64,000 nt of DNA, taken from JBGPEQ01 sp050180895. GTDB taxonomy: Bacteria > Pseudomonadota > Alphaproteobacteria > Dongiales > Dongiaceae. The stretch covers positions 496,001 to 560,000 of the forward strand of contig JBFXDS010000003.1 in assembly GCA_050180895.1 (NCBI GenBank), written 5' to 3'. The position numbers were made by a program, and so were the translations under genes. Positions 51,017-58,582 of the stretch are shown piece after piece. The notes below the pieces were generated by a model. The model made no database searches, was not told the origin of the DNA, and saw only the letters and a program-made list of their open reading frames with translations. Each line of letters opens with the position of its first letter. Position 1 is the stretch's first letter.

Positions 51017-51933
51017 TTGCTGCGGCCGCTCAGCAAGGCGCGGATGGGGTTGCGGGCGCCCGGCAGGATGAGGGCGGCGGCGACCAGGATGGCGGTGACC
51101 AGATTGAGGTCGGAGGCGTTCAGCCCGAGGAACTCGGCATTGAGGGCCAGGGCGACCGCCAGCCGATAGACGATCGAGCCGACGACGCAGCCGACGACCG
51201 CGAGGATGACGGAGCGCGTGCCGAAGAGCGCCTCGCCGATGATGACCGCGGCGAGGCCGACGACGATCGTGCCGGTGCCCATGGTGGCGTCGGCGAACTT
51301 GTTGATCTGCGCGAACAGCGCCCCGGCCAGCGCCACCAGCGCGTTGCTGACGGCCATGCCGACATAGGTCGTCGCGGCGGTGTCGACGCCCTGCGCCCGC
51401 GCCATGCGCGGGTTGGCGCCGGTGGCGCGCATCGCCAGCCCGTAGTCCGACAGCAGGAAGCGCGCGAGAAGCGCGACCGCGGCGATGAGCACGATGCCGG
51501 CCACGGCAGGATCCAGATACCGCCCCCCGAGCCCGAGCCCGGCCAACGGCGACAATATTGTGGGCTCGTTGAGGATGCCGATGTTCGGCCGGCCCATGAT
51601 GCGCAGGTTGATCGAATAGAGCGCGATCATGGTGAGGATGCTGGCCAGCAGATGCAGGATGCCGAAGCGCAGGTTGAGGAAGGCGGTGATGAGGCCCGCC
51701 GCGGCGCCGGCGAGGATCGCGGCCGCCGTCGCCGCGAACGGGTCGACGCCGGCGACGATGAGCGCCGCGGTCACCGCCGCGCCCAGGGGAAAGCTGCCGT
51801 CGACGGTCAGGTCGGGAAAGCTGAGCACGCGGAACGACAGGAAGACTCCCAGCGCCACCAGCCCGAAGATCAGGCCGATCTGGATGGCGCCGAGGAAGGC
51901 GGTGAGACTCATCGACGTCCGCGCCGCGGCCAA
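51013..51933 (-). CDS. ABC transporter permease (TrpXYZ-type system)
   Basis: 306-residue membrane protein with eight or nine helices in the BPD_transp_2 (LivH/branched-chain-like) fold: FSFRVLSFPDLTVDGSFPLG-like start (LSFRVLSFPDLTVDGSFPLG), DYGLAMRATGANPRMARAQG (cytoplasmic EAA-like loop) and GTIVVGLAAVIIGEALFGTR. This pattern matches COG4120 permeases, for which aromatic amino acid or related substrates have been proposed. Start ATG 51933. Translationally coupled to the ATPase. Confidence 0.88.
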   Translation of the reverse strand: MAAARTSMSLTAFLGAIQIGLIFGLVALGVFLSFRVLSFPDLTVDGSFPLGAAVTAALIVAGVDPFAATAAAILAGAAAGLITAFLNLRFGILHLLASILTMIALYSINLRIMGRPNIGILNEPTILSPLAGLGLGGRYLDPAVAGIVLIAAVALLARFLLSDYGLAMRATGANPRMARAQGVDTAATTYVGMAVSNALVALAGALFAQINKFADATMGTGTIVVGLAAVIIGEALFGTRSVILAVVGCVVGSIVYRLAVALALNAEFLGLNASDLNLVTAILVAAALILPGARNPIRALLSGRSK

Positions 51934-52004
51934 GACGCCGCTTTACCCACAATGTCCGGTCTGATTATCTGCGGCCGCACCGCGAATCCGAGGAGTTCCC
52001 CCGC

Positions 52005-52898
52005 GTGAGCCCGGCCACCCTCGCACCGACCGGCGACCGAGTCCTGCGCGGAATCGCCTTTGCGCTGATCTCCTTCACGATCTTCTCCTGCGCCGACGCG
52101 GTCGTCAAATGGCTCAGCGCCGGCCATTCGATCTTCCAGATCATCTTCATGTCGACCCTGTTCGCCTTCATCCCGGTCGGCGCGCTGGTGCTGCGCGACG
52201 GCGGGCTCGCGGCGCTGCGGCCGCGCCATCCCTGGCTCGTCGCCCTGCGCGCGCTGCTGCTCGCCGCCGACATGGTGCTGGTGTTCTTCGCCTTCACGAA
52301 GCTGCCGCTGGCCGATGCCTACGCGATGCTGTTCGCGTCGCCGCTGCTGGTGACGGCGCTGTCGGTCCCGCTCCTCGGCGAGCGCGTCGGCTGGCGGCGG
52401 TGGACGGCGGTCGCCGTCGGCTTCCTCGGCGTCCTCATCGTGCTGCGCCCCGGCTTCGCCGCGCTCAACCTGGGGCATCTCGCGGCGCTGGCCTCGGCGC
52501 TGCTCTTCGCGCTGTCGCTGATCGTGGCCCGGCGCATCGGCAACAGCGAGACCGGCAGCCTGCTGCTCGTGTCGATGATGGTGGCGCTGCTGGCCGTGAG
52601 CGGTCCGGTCCTGCCGGCGGTCTATGTCGGCTCGACGGCGGGCGATCTCGCGCTCCTCGCCGGCCTCGGCCTGCTCATGGGCCTCGGCCATCTCGGCCTG
52701 ATCCAGGCCCTCCGGCTGGCGCCGTCGGCGGTCGTGGCGCCGTTCCACTATTCGCAGATCGTGTGGGCGGTGATCTTCGGCCTGCTGCTGTTCGGCGATC
52801 GGCCGGAGCAATGGATGATCGTCGGCTCCGCCGTCATCATCGCCAGCGGCCTCTACATCCTCTGGCGCGAGACCGTGCGCGGCCGCCCGGCGCACTGA
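52005..52898 (+). CDS. EamA/DMT family transporter inserted between ABC genes
   Basis: 297-residue, ten-helix DMT protein: AFALISFTIFSCADAVVKWL opening, AYAMLFASPLLVTALSVPLLGE closing the first repeat, and FHYSQIVWAVIFGLLLFGDRP in the second, the RhaT/RarD-like pattern seen in many exporters. GTG 52005 has GAGGAG upstream. The gene lies on the opposite strand between the ABC permease (ends 51933 side) and the ABC binding protein (52912-53886), so it interrupts what would otherwise be one operon. Substrate unknown. Confidence 0.87.
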   Translation: MSPATLAPTGDRVLRGIAFALISFTIFSCADAVVKWLSAGHSIFQIIFMSTLFAFIPVGALVLRDGGLAALRPRHPWLVALRALLLAADMVLVFFAFTKLPLADAYAMLFASPLLVTALSVPLLGERVGWRRWTAVAVGFLGVLIVLRPGFAALNLGHLAALASALLFALSLIVARRIGNSETGSLLLVSMMVALLAVSGPVLPAVYVGSTAGDLALLAGLGLLMGLGHLGLIQALRLAPSAVVAPFHYSQIVWAVIFGLLLFGDRPEQWMIVGSAVIIASGLYILWRETVRGRPAH

Positions 52899-52911
52899 CG
52901 GCGGAGCCCCG

Positions 52912-53886
52912 CTACTTCACCACCTCCTTGGCCTTGGCGACGACCGCCGCGGGAATGGTGATGCCCATCGTCTCAGCCGCGCCAGGGTTGACGACCAGCT
53001 CGGTGATCTCGATGCCGGCGACGGCGATGTCGCCGGGCTTCTCGCCCTTCAGCACGCGCAGCACGATCTGGCCGGTCTGTCGCCCCACGTCGTAGTAGTT
53101 GAAGCCGATAGCGGCGACGGCGCCCCGCTTCACCGAATCGGTGTCGCCGGCATAGACGGGGATTTGGTTGTCGGCGCCGACCTTCAGCACCGCCTCGAGC
53201 GCCGAGACGATGGTGTTGTCGGTCGGCACGTAGATGACGTCGGCCTTGCCGACCAGGCTCTGCGCCGCGGCCAGCACGTCGGAGGATTTCGGCGCCGCGG
53301 CCTCGACGATCTCCACCCCGCTCGCCGCGGCGTTCTCCTTGAGCAGGTTCAGCAGCGTGACGGCGTTGGCCTCGCCCGGGTTGTAGGTGACGCCGATGCG
53401 CTTCGCGTCGGGCGTGATCTCCTTGATCAGCTCCAGATGCTTGGCGATCGGCGAGAGGTCGCTCATCCCCGTGACGTTGCCGCCCGGCTTCTCCAGGTTC
53501 GTCACCAGCTTGGCACCGAGCGGGTCGGTCACCGCCGTGAAGACCACGGGGATGTCCGTCGTCGCCCCGACCACCGCCTGGGCCGACGGCGTCGAGATCG
53601 GCACGATCACGCTCGGGTTCTCGCCGACGAACTTCTGCGCGATCTGCACCGCCGTGCCGGGATTGCCCTGGGCGCTCTCATAGACGAACCTGAGGTTCTT
53701 GCCGTCCTCGTAGCCGCCGTCCTTCAGCGCGTCGCGGATGCCGTCGCGGCACGCATCGAGGGCCGGATGCTCGACGATGGCGGTGACGGCGACGACGGCC
53801 TCCTGCGCGGCGGCCGCGTGGCCGAGCAGGAGACCGCCGAGAGCCAGTCCGGCGCACCCGAGCAGGCGGCGGCGCGGAAACGACAT
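52912..53886 (-). CDS. ABC transporter substrate-binding protein (COG2984/TrpX-like)
   Basis: 324 residues with a signal peptide beginning RRRLLGCAGLALGG; a Cys at 11 is not in a standard lipobox and the double Arg hints at Tat export. The mature protein follows the ABC_sub_bind (PF04392) pattern: VVAVTAIVEHPALDACRDG, VPISTPSAQAVVGATTDIPV, FTAVTDPLGAKLV and GVTYNPGEANAV, ending PAAVVAKAKEVVK. Almost certainly the partner of the permease and ATPase at 50222-51933, but separated from them by an opposite-strand EamA gene. Confidence 0.9.
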   Translation of the reverse strand: MSFPRRRLLGCAGLALGGLLLGHAAAAQEAVVAVTAIVEHPALDACRDGIRDALKDGGYEDGKNLRFVYESAQGNPGTAVQIAQKFVGENPSVIVPISTPSAQAVVGATTDIPVVFTAVTDPLGAKLVTNLEKPGGNVTGMSDLSPIAKHLELIKEITPDAKRIGVTYNPGEANAVTLLNLLKENAAASGVEIVEAAAPKSSDVLAAAQSLVGKADVIYVPTDNTIVSALEAVLKVGADNQIPVYAGDTDSVKRGAVAAIGFNYYDVGRQTGQIVLRVLKGEKPGDIAVAGIEITELVVNPGAAETMGITIPAAVVAKAKEVVK

Positions 53887-54033
53887 GGAATCCTCCCTCT
53901 TTATCTATCTTTGTCCGGCTGCGTGGCGGACGCGCATCCGGTCGGCATCAGGCAACACCGCCGGTCCGGCGGCGTCAAGCCGGATGCGGGACGCCGGCTT
54001 TCGGGGGCGGAGATGACTCCGCCCCGAAGCTGC

Positions 54034-54864
54034 TCAGGACGCAGGCTGATGGTTGGGGAAGAAGAGCTGCTGGCCCTCGATCTTGAAGTCGCCGATGGCC
54101 TGCTGCCCTTCGGGCGAGACGAGCCAGTCGACGAAGGCCTGCCCCTCGGCCGCCTTCACATGCGGATGCCGTTCCGGGTTCACCAAGATGACGCCGTACT
54201 GGTTGAACAGGCGGCTGTCGCCCTCGACCAGGATCTCCAGATCGCCCTTGTTCTTGAAGGAGAGCCAGGTGCCGCGGTCGGCCAGCGCATAGGCGGCCAT
54301 GCCGGCGGCCGTGTTGAGGGTCGGCCCCATGCCCGATCCCGTCTCGCGGTACCAGCCGCCGGAGGCGGCCGCCACGTCGACGCCGGCTTCTTTCCACAGC
54401 CGCAGCTCGGCCTTGTGCGTGCCGCTGTCGTCGCCGCGCGAGGCGAAGGGAGCGCCGGCCGCGGCGATCTTCGCCAGCGCCGCCGGCGCGTCGCGCAGGC
54501 CCCGGATGCCGGCCGGGTCGCCCGCCGGTCCGACGATGACGAAGTCGTTGTACATCACGTCGAACCGCTTCACCCCGAAGCCGTCGGCGACGAATTTCTC
54601 CTCCGACGCCTTGTCGTGCACGAACAGCACGTCAGCGTCGCCATTCTGCGCTTCCTTGATCGCCTGGCCCGTGCCCTTGGCGACGACGCGCACCGCGATG
54701 CCGGTCTTCTGCGTGAACAGCGGCAGCAGATGGTCGAACAGGCCGGAATCCTGGGTGGAGGTCGTCGACGCGACGGTGATGAAGCGCTCGGCCGCGGGGA
54801 GCGGCGCCGCGAGACAGCCGACGACGACCGCGCAAAGTCCGGTCAGGAACACGCGCCTCAGCAT
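54034..54864 (-). CDS. tupA: Tungstate ABC transporter, binding protein
   Basis: 276 residues with a signal peptide (MLRRVFLTGLCAVVVGCLAA). The mature N-terminus has ASTTSTQDSGLFDHLLPLF, the TupA signature that binds tungstate, followed by AKGTGQAIKEAQNGDADVL, FVHDKASEE and RGDDSGTHKAE. ATG 54864 has a strong AGGAGGAGGA upstream; the open frame before it is discarded. The operon order is tupB-tupC-tupA. Confidence 0.94.
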   Translation of the reverse strand: MLRRVFLTGLCAVVVGCLAAPLPAAERFITVASTTSTQDSGLFDHLLPLFTQKTGIAVRVVAKGTGQAIKEAQNGDADVLFVHDKASEEKFVADGFGVKRFDVMYNDFVIVGPAGDPAGIRGLRDAPAALAKIAAAGAPFASRGDDSGTHKAELRLWKEAGVDVAAASGGWYRETGSGMGPTLNTAAGMAAYALADRGTWLSFKNKGDLEILVEGDSRLFNQYGVILVNPERHPHVKAAEGQAFVDWLVSPEGQQAIGDFKIEGQQLFFPNHQPAS

Positions 54865-54898
54865 GGGATCCTCCTCCTCTTCCGGTGGGCCGGCCGGC

Positions 54899-55621
54899 TT
54901 ACCACAGCAGCTTGCCCGCGACAAAGGCGGCGGCCTCCGCCGTCGCGGGTCCGGCGAAGAAGTCCGCCGCCGGCCGGTGCTCCAGCAGCCGGCCGCGATG
55001 CAGGAACACGATCTCGTCGGCGAGCCGGCGCGCCTGGCCGAGGTCGTGCGTCGTCATCACGATCTTCGTTCCCGTCAGGTCGATGGCCGAGATGATCTCC
55101 TCGACCGCCCGCGTCGCCGCCGGATCGAGGCTCGCCGTGGGCTCGTCGAGGAACAGCACGTCCGGCGCCGTCGCCCAGGCGCGGGCCAGCGCCAGGCGCT
55201 GCTGCTCGCCGATGGAGAGCTGCCGCGCCGCCTGGTCCGCCAGGGGCCCGAGGCCGGTGTCGGCGAGGACGTCGGCGATCCGCGCGGTCCGCAGCCGGCG
55301 GGGAATGCGGCGCAAGCGCAGCGCGTAGTCGATGTTCGCGCGCGCCGAGCGGCGCAGCATGACCGGATGCTGGAACACCATGGCCTGCCGGCGCGCGGCA
55401 GGGGCGGCCGTGGCGCCGAGCCAGCGCACCTCGCCGCCCGTCGGCCGCAGCAGGCCGTGGCACAGGCGCAGCATCAGGCTCTTGCCCGCGCCGTTCGGGC
55501 CGAGGATGACGGTGCGCGGGCCGCGCGACAGCGTCAGGCTGATACCGTCGACGAGGCGCTTGCCGGCGGCCTCGAAGCGGAGGTTCTCGATGCGCAGGGG
55601 CAGGATCGTGCCGTCGGTCAT
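54899..55621 (-). CDS. tupC: Tungstate ABC transporter, ATP-binding protein
   Basis: 240 residues. Walker A LGPNGAGKSL, Q-loop VFQHPVMLRRS, signature QLSIGEQQRLA (degenerate LSxGE), Walker B LFLDEPTASLDP and H-loop TTHDLGQARR. No TOBE domain, unlike ModC, as usual for TupC. The start ATG at 55621 follows the tupB stop by 8 bp. It lies 34 bp before tupA. Confidence 0.92.
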   Translation of the reverse strand: MTDGTILPLRIENLRFEAAGKRLVDGISLTLSRGPRTVILGPNGAGKSLMLRLCHGLLRPTGGEVRWLGATAAPAARRQAMVFQHPVMLRRSARANIDYALRLRRIPRRLRTARIADVLADTGLGPLADQAARQLSIGEQQRLALARAWATAPDVLFLDEPTASLDPAATRAVEEIISAIDLTGTKIVMTTHDLGQARRLADEIVFLHRGRLLEHRPAADFFAGPATAEAAAFVAGKLLW

Positions 55622-55629
55622 GGCCGCGC

Positions 55630-56331
55630 TCACGCCTCGCGGCGCGCCGCGTCGCGCAGGACGAAGGCGGCGCCGTTGATGACCAGCGACAGCGCGATCA
55701 GGATGACCCCGAGGCCGAGCGCCAGCGCCAGGTCGCCCTTGCTCGTCTCCAGCGCGATCGCCGTCGTCATCATCCGGGTGACGTGGTCGATGTTGCCGCC
55801 GACGATCATCACCGCCCCGACTTCCGCCGAGGCGCGGCCGAAGCCGGCGAGCACGACCGTCACCAGGCTGAAGCGGCCGTCCCACAGCAGGGTCCAGATG
55901 GCGCGGCGCGGCGACGCGCCGAGCGATGAGAGCTGCTCGCGATACTCCGCCCACAGGTCCTCGACCACCTGGCGCGCCAGGGCGGCGATGATCGGCGTGA
56001 CCAGGATGGTCTGCGCCACGATCATGGCGGTCGGCGTGAACAGCAGGCCGAACACCCCGAGCGGCCCGCTCCGCGACAGCATGAGATAGACGACGAGGCC
56101 GACGACCACCGGCGGCAGGCCCATCAGCGCATTGAGCAGGACGGCGACCGTCCGCCGGCCGGGAAACCGGAACAGGGCGACGGCGGCCCCGAGCGGCAGG
56201 CCGATGACGCCGGCGGCGGCGACCGCAATCAGGCTGACCTGCAGCGACAGCAGCACGATCTCCAGCAGGTCGCTGTCCTGCGTCGCGATCAACCGGATGG
56301 CGGCAGCGAAAGCGTTGGCGATGTCGGACAT
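55630..56331 (-). CDS. tupB: Tungstate ABC transporter, permease
   Basis: 233-residue inner-membrane protein with five or six helices: LPLGAAVALFRFPGRRTVAV, LMGLPPVVVGLVVYLMLSR and the cytoplasmic SSLGASPRRAIWTLLWDGRF loop. GFGRASAEVGAVMIVGGNI is the TupB/WtpB counterpart of the ModB signature. First gene of tupBCA, divergent from fdhD, with a 22-bp dyad in the intergenic region (56402-56423). Confidence 0.93.
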   Translation of the reverse strand: MSDIANAFAAAIRLIATQDSDLLEIVLLSLQVSLIAVAAAGVIGLPLGAAVALFRFPGRRTVAVLLNALMGLPPVVVGLVVYLMLSRSGPLGVFGLLFTPTAMIVAQTILVTPIIAALARQVVEDLWAEYREQLSSLGASPRRAIWTLLWDGRFSLVTVVLAGFGRASAEVGAVMIVGGNIDHVTRMMTTAIALETSKGDLALALGLGVILIALSLVINGAAFVLRDAARREA

Positions 56332-56401
56332 CGGAATGGGGAATGTCTCGGTCGGTGCAGCGGGGATGATGCCGCATCGGCGGCGTCATGCAAGCCGCAT
56401 C

Positions 56402-56423
56402 GGACGATGGTCCGATATCGTCC
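56402..56423. promoter_or_regulatory. Dyad between tupB and fdhD, possible operator
   Basis: GGACGAT and ATCGTCC are perfect 7-bp arms around an 8-bp spacer. It lies 48 bp before the fdhD start and 71 bp before tupB, in the divergent promoter region. It does not match the Mo-boxes at modA and moaA. A shared operator is possible but speculative. Confidence 0.35.
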
Positions 56424-56470
56424 CGGCCGCTCGCCTTGCGCCCCCGCCGCACGCGCCGCATATTGAGGAC

Positions 56471-57352
56471 ATGGCTGATTTCGTCCTCCGGCCCGATCCG
56501 GACGATCCGCGCCTCACCCGCCGCGTGCCCGGCCTCGACCAGGATGGCCGGCGGATCGAGACGGCGGTGGTGGTGGAGCGGCCGCTCACTCTCTTCCTCA
56601 ACGGGCAGGAGATCGTCACCATGATGACGATCGCCGACTATCCGGACTATCTCGCCGTCGGCTACCTCCTGAACCAGAACATGCTGCGGCCGGACGACGA
56701 GATCACCGGGATCGAACACGATCCCGAGCTGGAGGTCGTCGTCGTCCGCACCGAACGCGAGACCGATTTCGAGGACAAGCTCCGGAAGAAGACGCTCACC
56801 TCCGGCTGCGCCCAGGGCACCGCGTTCGGCGACGTCATGGAGAAGTTCGACGGCGTCCGGCTCGATCCCGCCGCGATCCTGAAGACCTCGTGGCTGTACG
56901 CGCTGTCGAAGCGGATCAACCTGACGCCCAGCCTCTATCTCGCGGCCGGCGCCATCCACGGCTGCGTGCTCTGCGAGGCGGACCGGCCGCTGCTCTATAT
57001 GGAGGATGTCGGCCGCCACAACGCCATCGACAAGATCGCCGGCTACATGCACCTGAAGGGCATCGGCCCCGAAGGCAAGATCTTCTACACGACCGGGCGG
57101 CTGACCTCGGAGATGGTGATCAAGACGGTGCAGATGCGCATCCCCATCCTGATCTCGCGCTCCGGCTTCACCGCCTGGGGCGTCGAGCTGGCGCGCAAGG
57201 CGGATCTCACGCTCGTCGGCCGCGCCAAGGGCCGGCGCTTCATCGCGCTCGCCGGCGAGCACCGCCTCCGCTTCGACGGCGACCCCGCCGCGGTGGAGGA
57301 CGAAGGCGCCCGCCACCAGCGCAAGGGCAGCCTCGTCGAGGACGCGGTGTAG
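56471..57352 (+). CDS. fdhD: Formate dehydrogenase accessory sulfurtransferase FdhD
   Basis: 293 residues. FdhD transfers sulfur from a cysteine desulfurase to the molybdenum or tungsten cofactor of formate dehydrogenase. Family landmarks: LTLFLNGQEIVTMM, DYLAVGYLLNQ, a Cys loop LTSGCAQGT (canonical FdhDs have a C-x-x-C-type loop; only one Cys here), LYMEDVGRHNAIDKI and GRLTSEMVIKTVQM. ATG 56471 starts right after GAGG. Its position next to the tungstate transporter suggests a W- or Mo-dependent formate dehydrogenase elsewhere in the genome. Confidence 0.94.
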   Translation: MADFVLRPDPDDPRLTRRVPGLDQDGRRIETAVVVERPLTLFLNGQEIVTMMTIADYPDYLAVGYLLNQNMLRPDDEITGIEHDPELEVVVVRTERETDFEDKLRKKTLTSGCAQGTAFGDVMEKFDGVRLDPAAILKTSWLYALSKRINLTPSLYLAAGAIHGCVLCEADRPLLYMEDVGRHNAIDKIAGYMHLKGIGPEGKIFYTTGRLTSEMVIKTVQMRIPILISRSGFTAWGVELARKADLTLVGRAKGRRFIALAGEHRLRFDGDPAAVEDEGARHQRKGSLVEDAV

Positions 57353-57410
57353 GCCGCTGCCGGTCATGCCTCTGCGCTTGTGGACAGGGATCGGGGTTGC
57401 ATGACCGCCC

Positions 57411-57493
57411 TGCGTCCTTCGACAAGCTCAGGATGAGGGAAAATCTTCGTGGCACAAAGAAAACCCCTCATGCTGAGCTTGTCGAAGCACGCA
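57411..57493. repeat. 83-bp dispersed palindromic element, copy 4
   Basis: 29-bp arms with CCTTCGACAAGCTCAGGATG and its complement carrying two changes (CATGCTGAG, AAGCACGCA), around a 25-bp spacer with the conserved TCGTGGCACAAAG word. It fills much of the 247-bp gap between fdhD and the DUF1345 gene. Confidence 0.9.
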
Positions 57494-57599
57494 CGGCGCT
57501 GGTCCGAGACTCCGCCGGAACGATTGCCTCTCGTCATCGGCGCGCTGCTTCGGGCCGTGTTCGCGCACCGTCACCGAATTCCAATCGGCTCTCTGTTCT

Positions 57600-58298
57600 C
57601 TAGATCAACCCGGCGACGATGTTGATCGTGAGCGCCAGGATCACGACGTTGAAGAAGAAGGCGAGCACGCCGTGCGCGAGGGCCGTGCGGCGGAGGCGGT
57701 GGCTCTCGATCTGCACGTCGGAGACCTGGAAGGTCATGCCGATCGTGAAGGAGAAATAGAGGAAGTCCCAATAGTCCGGCGCCGCGCCGCCGGGGAAGGC
57801 GAGGCCGCGGGCCTCGCCGTGGGTCGAACTCTTTGCGTCCCCGTAGAAGTGGTGGGCGTAGTGCAGCGCGAACATGGTGTTCATGAAGACCCAGGCGAGC
57901 AGGATGGCGATGATGGCGAGGGCCACCCGCGGGCCGGCGGAGGCGGGCGGCTGATCGCGGATGCCGTGCAGCTCGAAGGCGATCGCCAGCAGGGTGGCCG
58001 CGGCGGTGGCCGCGCTCAGGACCAGGACCACGTAGCGGCTCTCGTCTTCGCGCAGGGCGCGCTGGCGCATCCCGGCGGTGGTGGCGCGCGCCATCATGAT
58101 CCAGATGGCGGCGAGGAAGGCGAATGCGGCGAGGTCGAAGGCGGCCAGCAGCCGCGCGCTCTCGCCGATGCGCGTGGGCAGGACCAGATAGGCGAGGAGC
58201 CCGAGCAGCGCGGCGACCGTCAACCGCGCATGCTGGCGCAGGTAGCGCGTGCGGCGGGCGAAGCGGGACGCAAGGCGGCGCTCGTCGGCGGAGGTCAT
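57600..58298 (-). CDS. DUF1345 family membrane protein
   Basis: 232 residues with five or six hydrophobic helices. FALHYAHHFY with neighbouring His residues, PDYWDFLYFSFTIGMTFQVSD and AFFFNVVILALTINIV are the conserved DUF1345 blocks; the TIGMTFQ segment resembles a pore-helix/selectivity loop of two-pore-type K+ channels, so ion conduction has been suggested for the family. Start ATG 58298. A 15-bp tandem repeat lies 81 bp upstream of the start. Confidence 0.88.
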   Translation of the reverse strand: MTSADERRLASRFARRTRYLRQHARLTVAALLGLLAYLVLPTRIGESARLLAAFDLAAFAFLAAIWIMMARATTAGMRQRALREDESRYVVLVLSAATAAATLLAIAFELHGIRDQPPASAGPRVALAIIAILLAWVFMNTMFALHYAHHFYGDAKSSTHGEARGLAFPGGAAPDYWDFLYFSFTIGMTFQVSDVQIESHRLRRTALAHGVLAFFFNVVILALTINIVAGLI

Positions 58299-58378
58299 CG
58301 TCTGCCCGTGATCGACTCGCTGGATCCCGAGTTTGATGCGGACCCGGCACCGCATCAAGGTCCGCAGTCCGCGTTCCC

Positions 58379-58436
58379 GATGCATCTTTGCCCGATGCAT
58401 CTTTGCCCGATGCATCTTTGCCCGATGCATCTTTGT
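58379..58436. repeat. 15-bp tandem repeat, four copies
   Basis: GATGCATCTTTGCCC repeated three times in full plus a fourth, incomplete copy. Each unit contains the palindrome ATGCAT. It lies upstream of DUF1345 and just before the second 83-bp paired element; the copies are identical, so the array is probably recent and prone to length change. In frame it would encode five-residue repeats, but no gene is supported here. Confidence 0.95.
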
Positions 58437-58499
58437 AGGAGCGCGCGCCCGTCCATCCGCCGCCGAAGGCCGTCGCGTAAGGCACGCCTCATCGACTTG

Positions 58500-58582
58500 T
58501 AGGGGCGAGCGGCGCTCGCCCCTCGAGCCGCCGGCGCAATCGTCGAAGCCCTGAATGAATGGGCGAGCGCCGCTCGCCCCTA
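58500..58582. repeat. 83-bp paired REP-like element, copy 2
   Basis: The same 22-bp arms (TAGGGGCGAGCGGCGCTCGC...) and the same total length as the copy at 3631-3713, with an unrelated-looking 39-bp centre. The right arm reaches into the 3' end of the NUDIX gene and supplies its stop codon. Confidence 0.93.

Noticed and set aside
49139..51169. 676-codon plus-strand open frame
   Set aside because: Exactly antisense to moaA and the ABC ATPase, both with complete motifs; no family signal.
54899..57367. 822-codon minus-strand frame joining TupC to antisense of fdhD
   Set aside because: Only the last 240 codons (tupC from ATG 55621) match a family; tupB in another frame and fdhD on the plus strand occupy the rest.
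58379..58436. CRISPR array
   Set aside because: Direct 15-bp tandem copies with no spacers and no cas genes.
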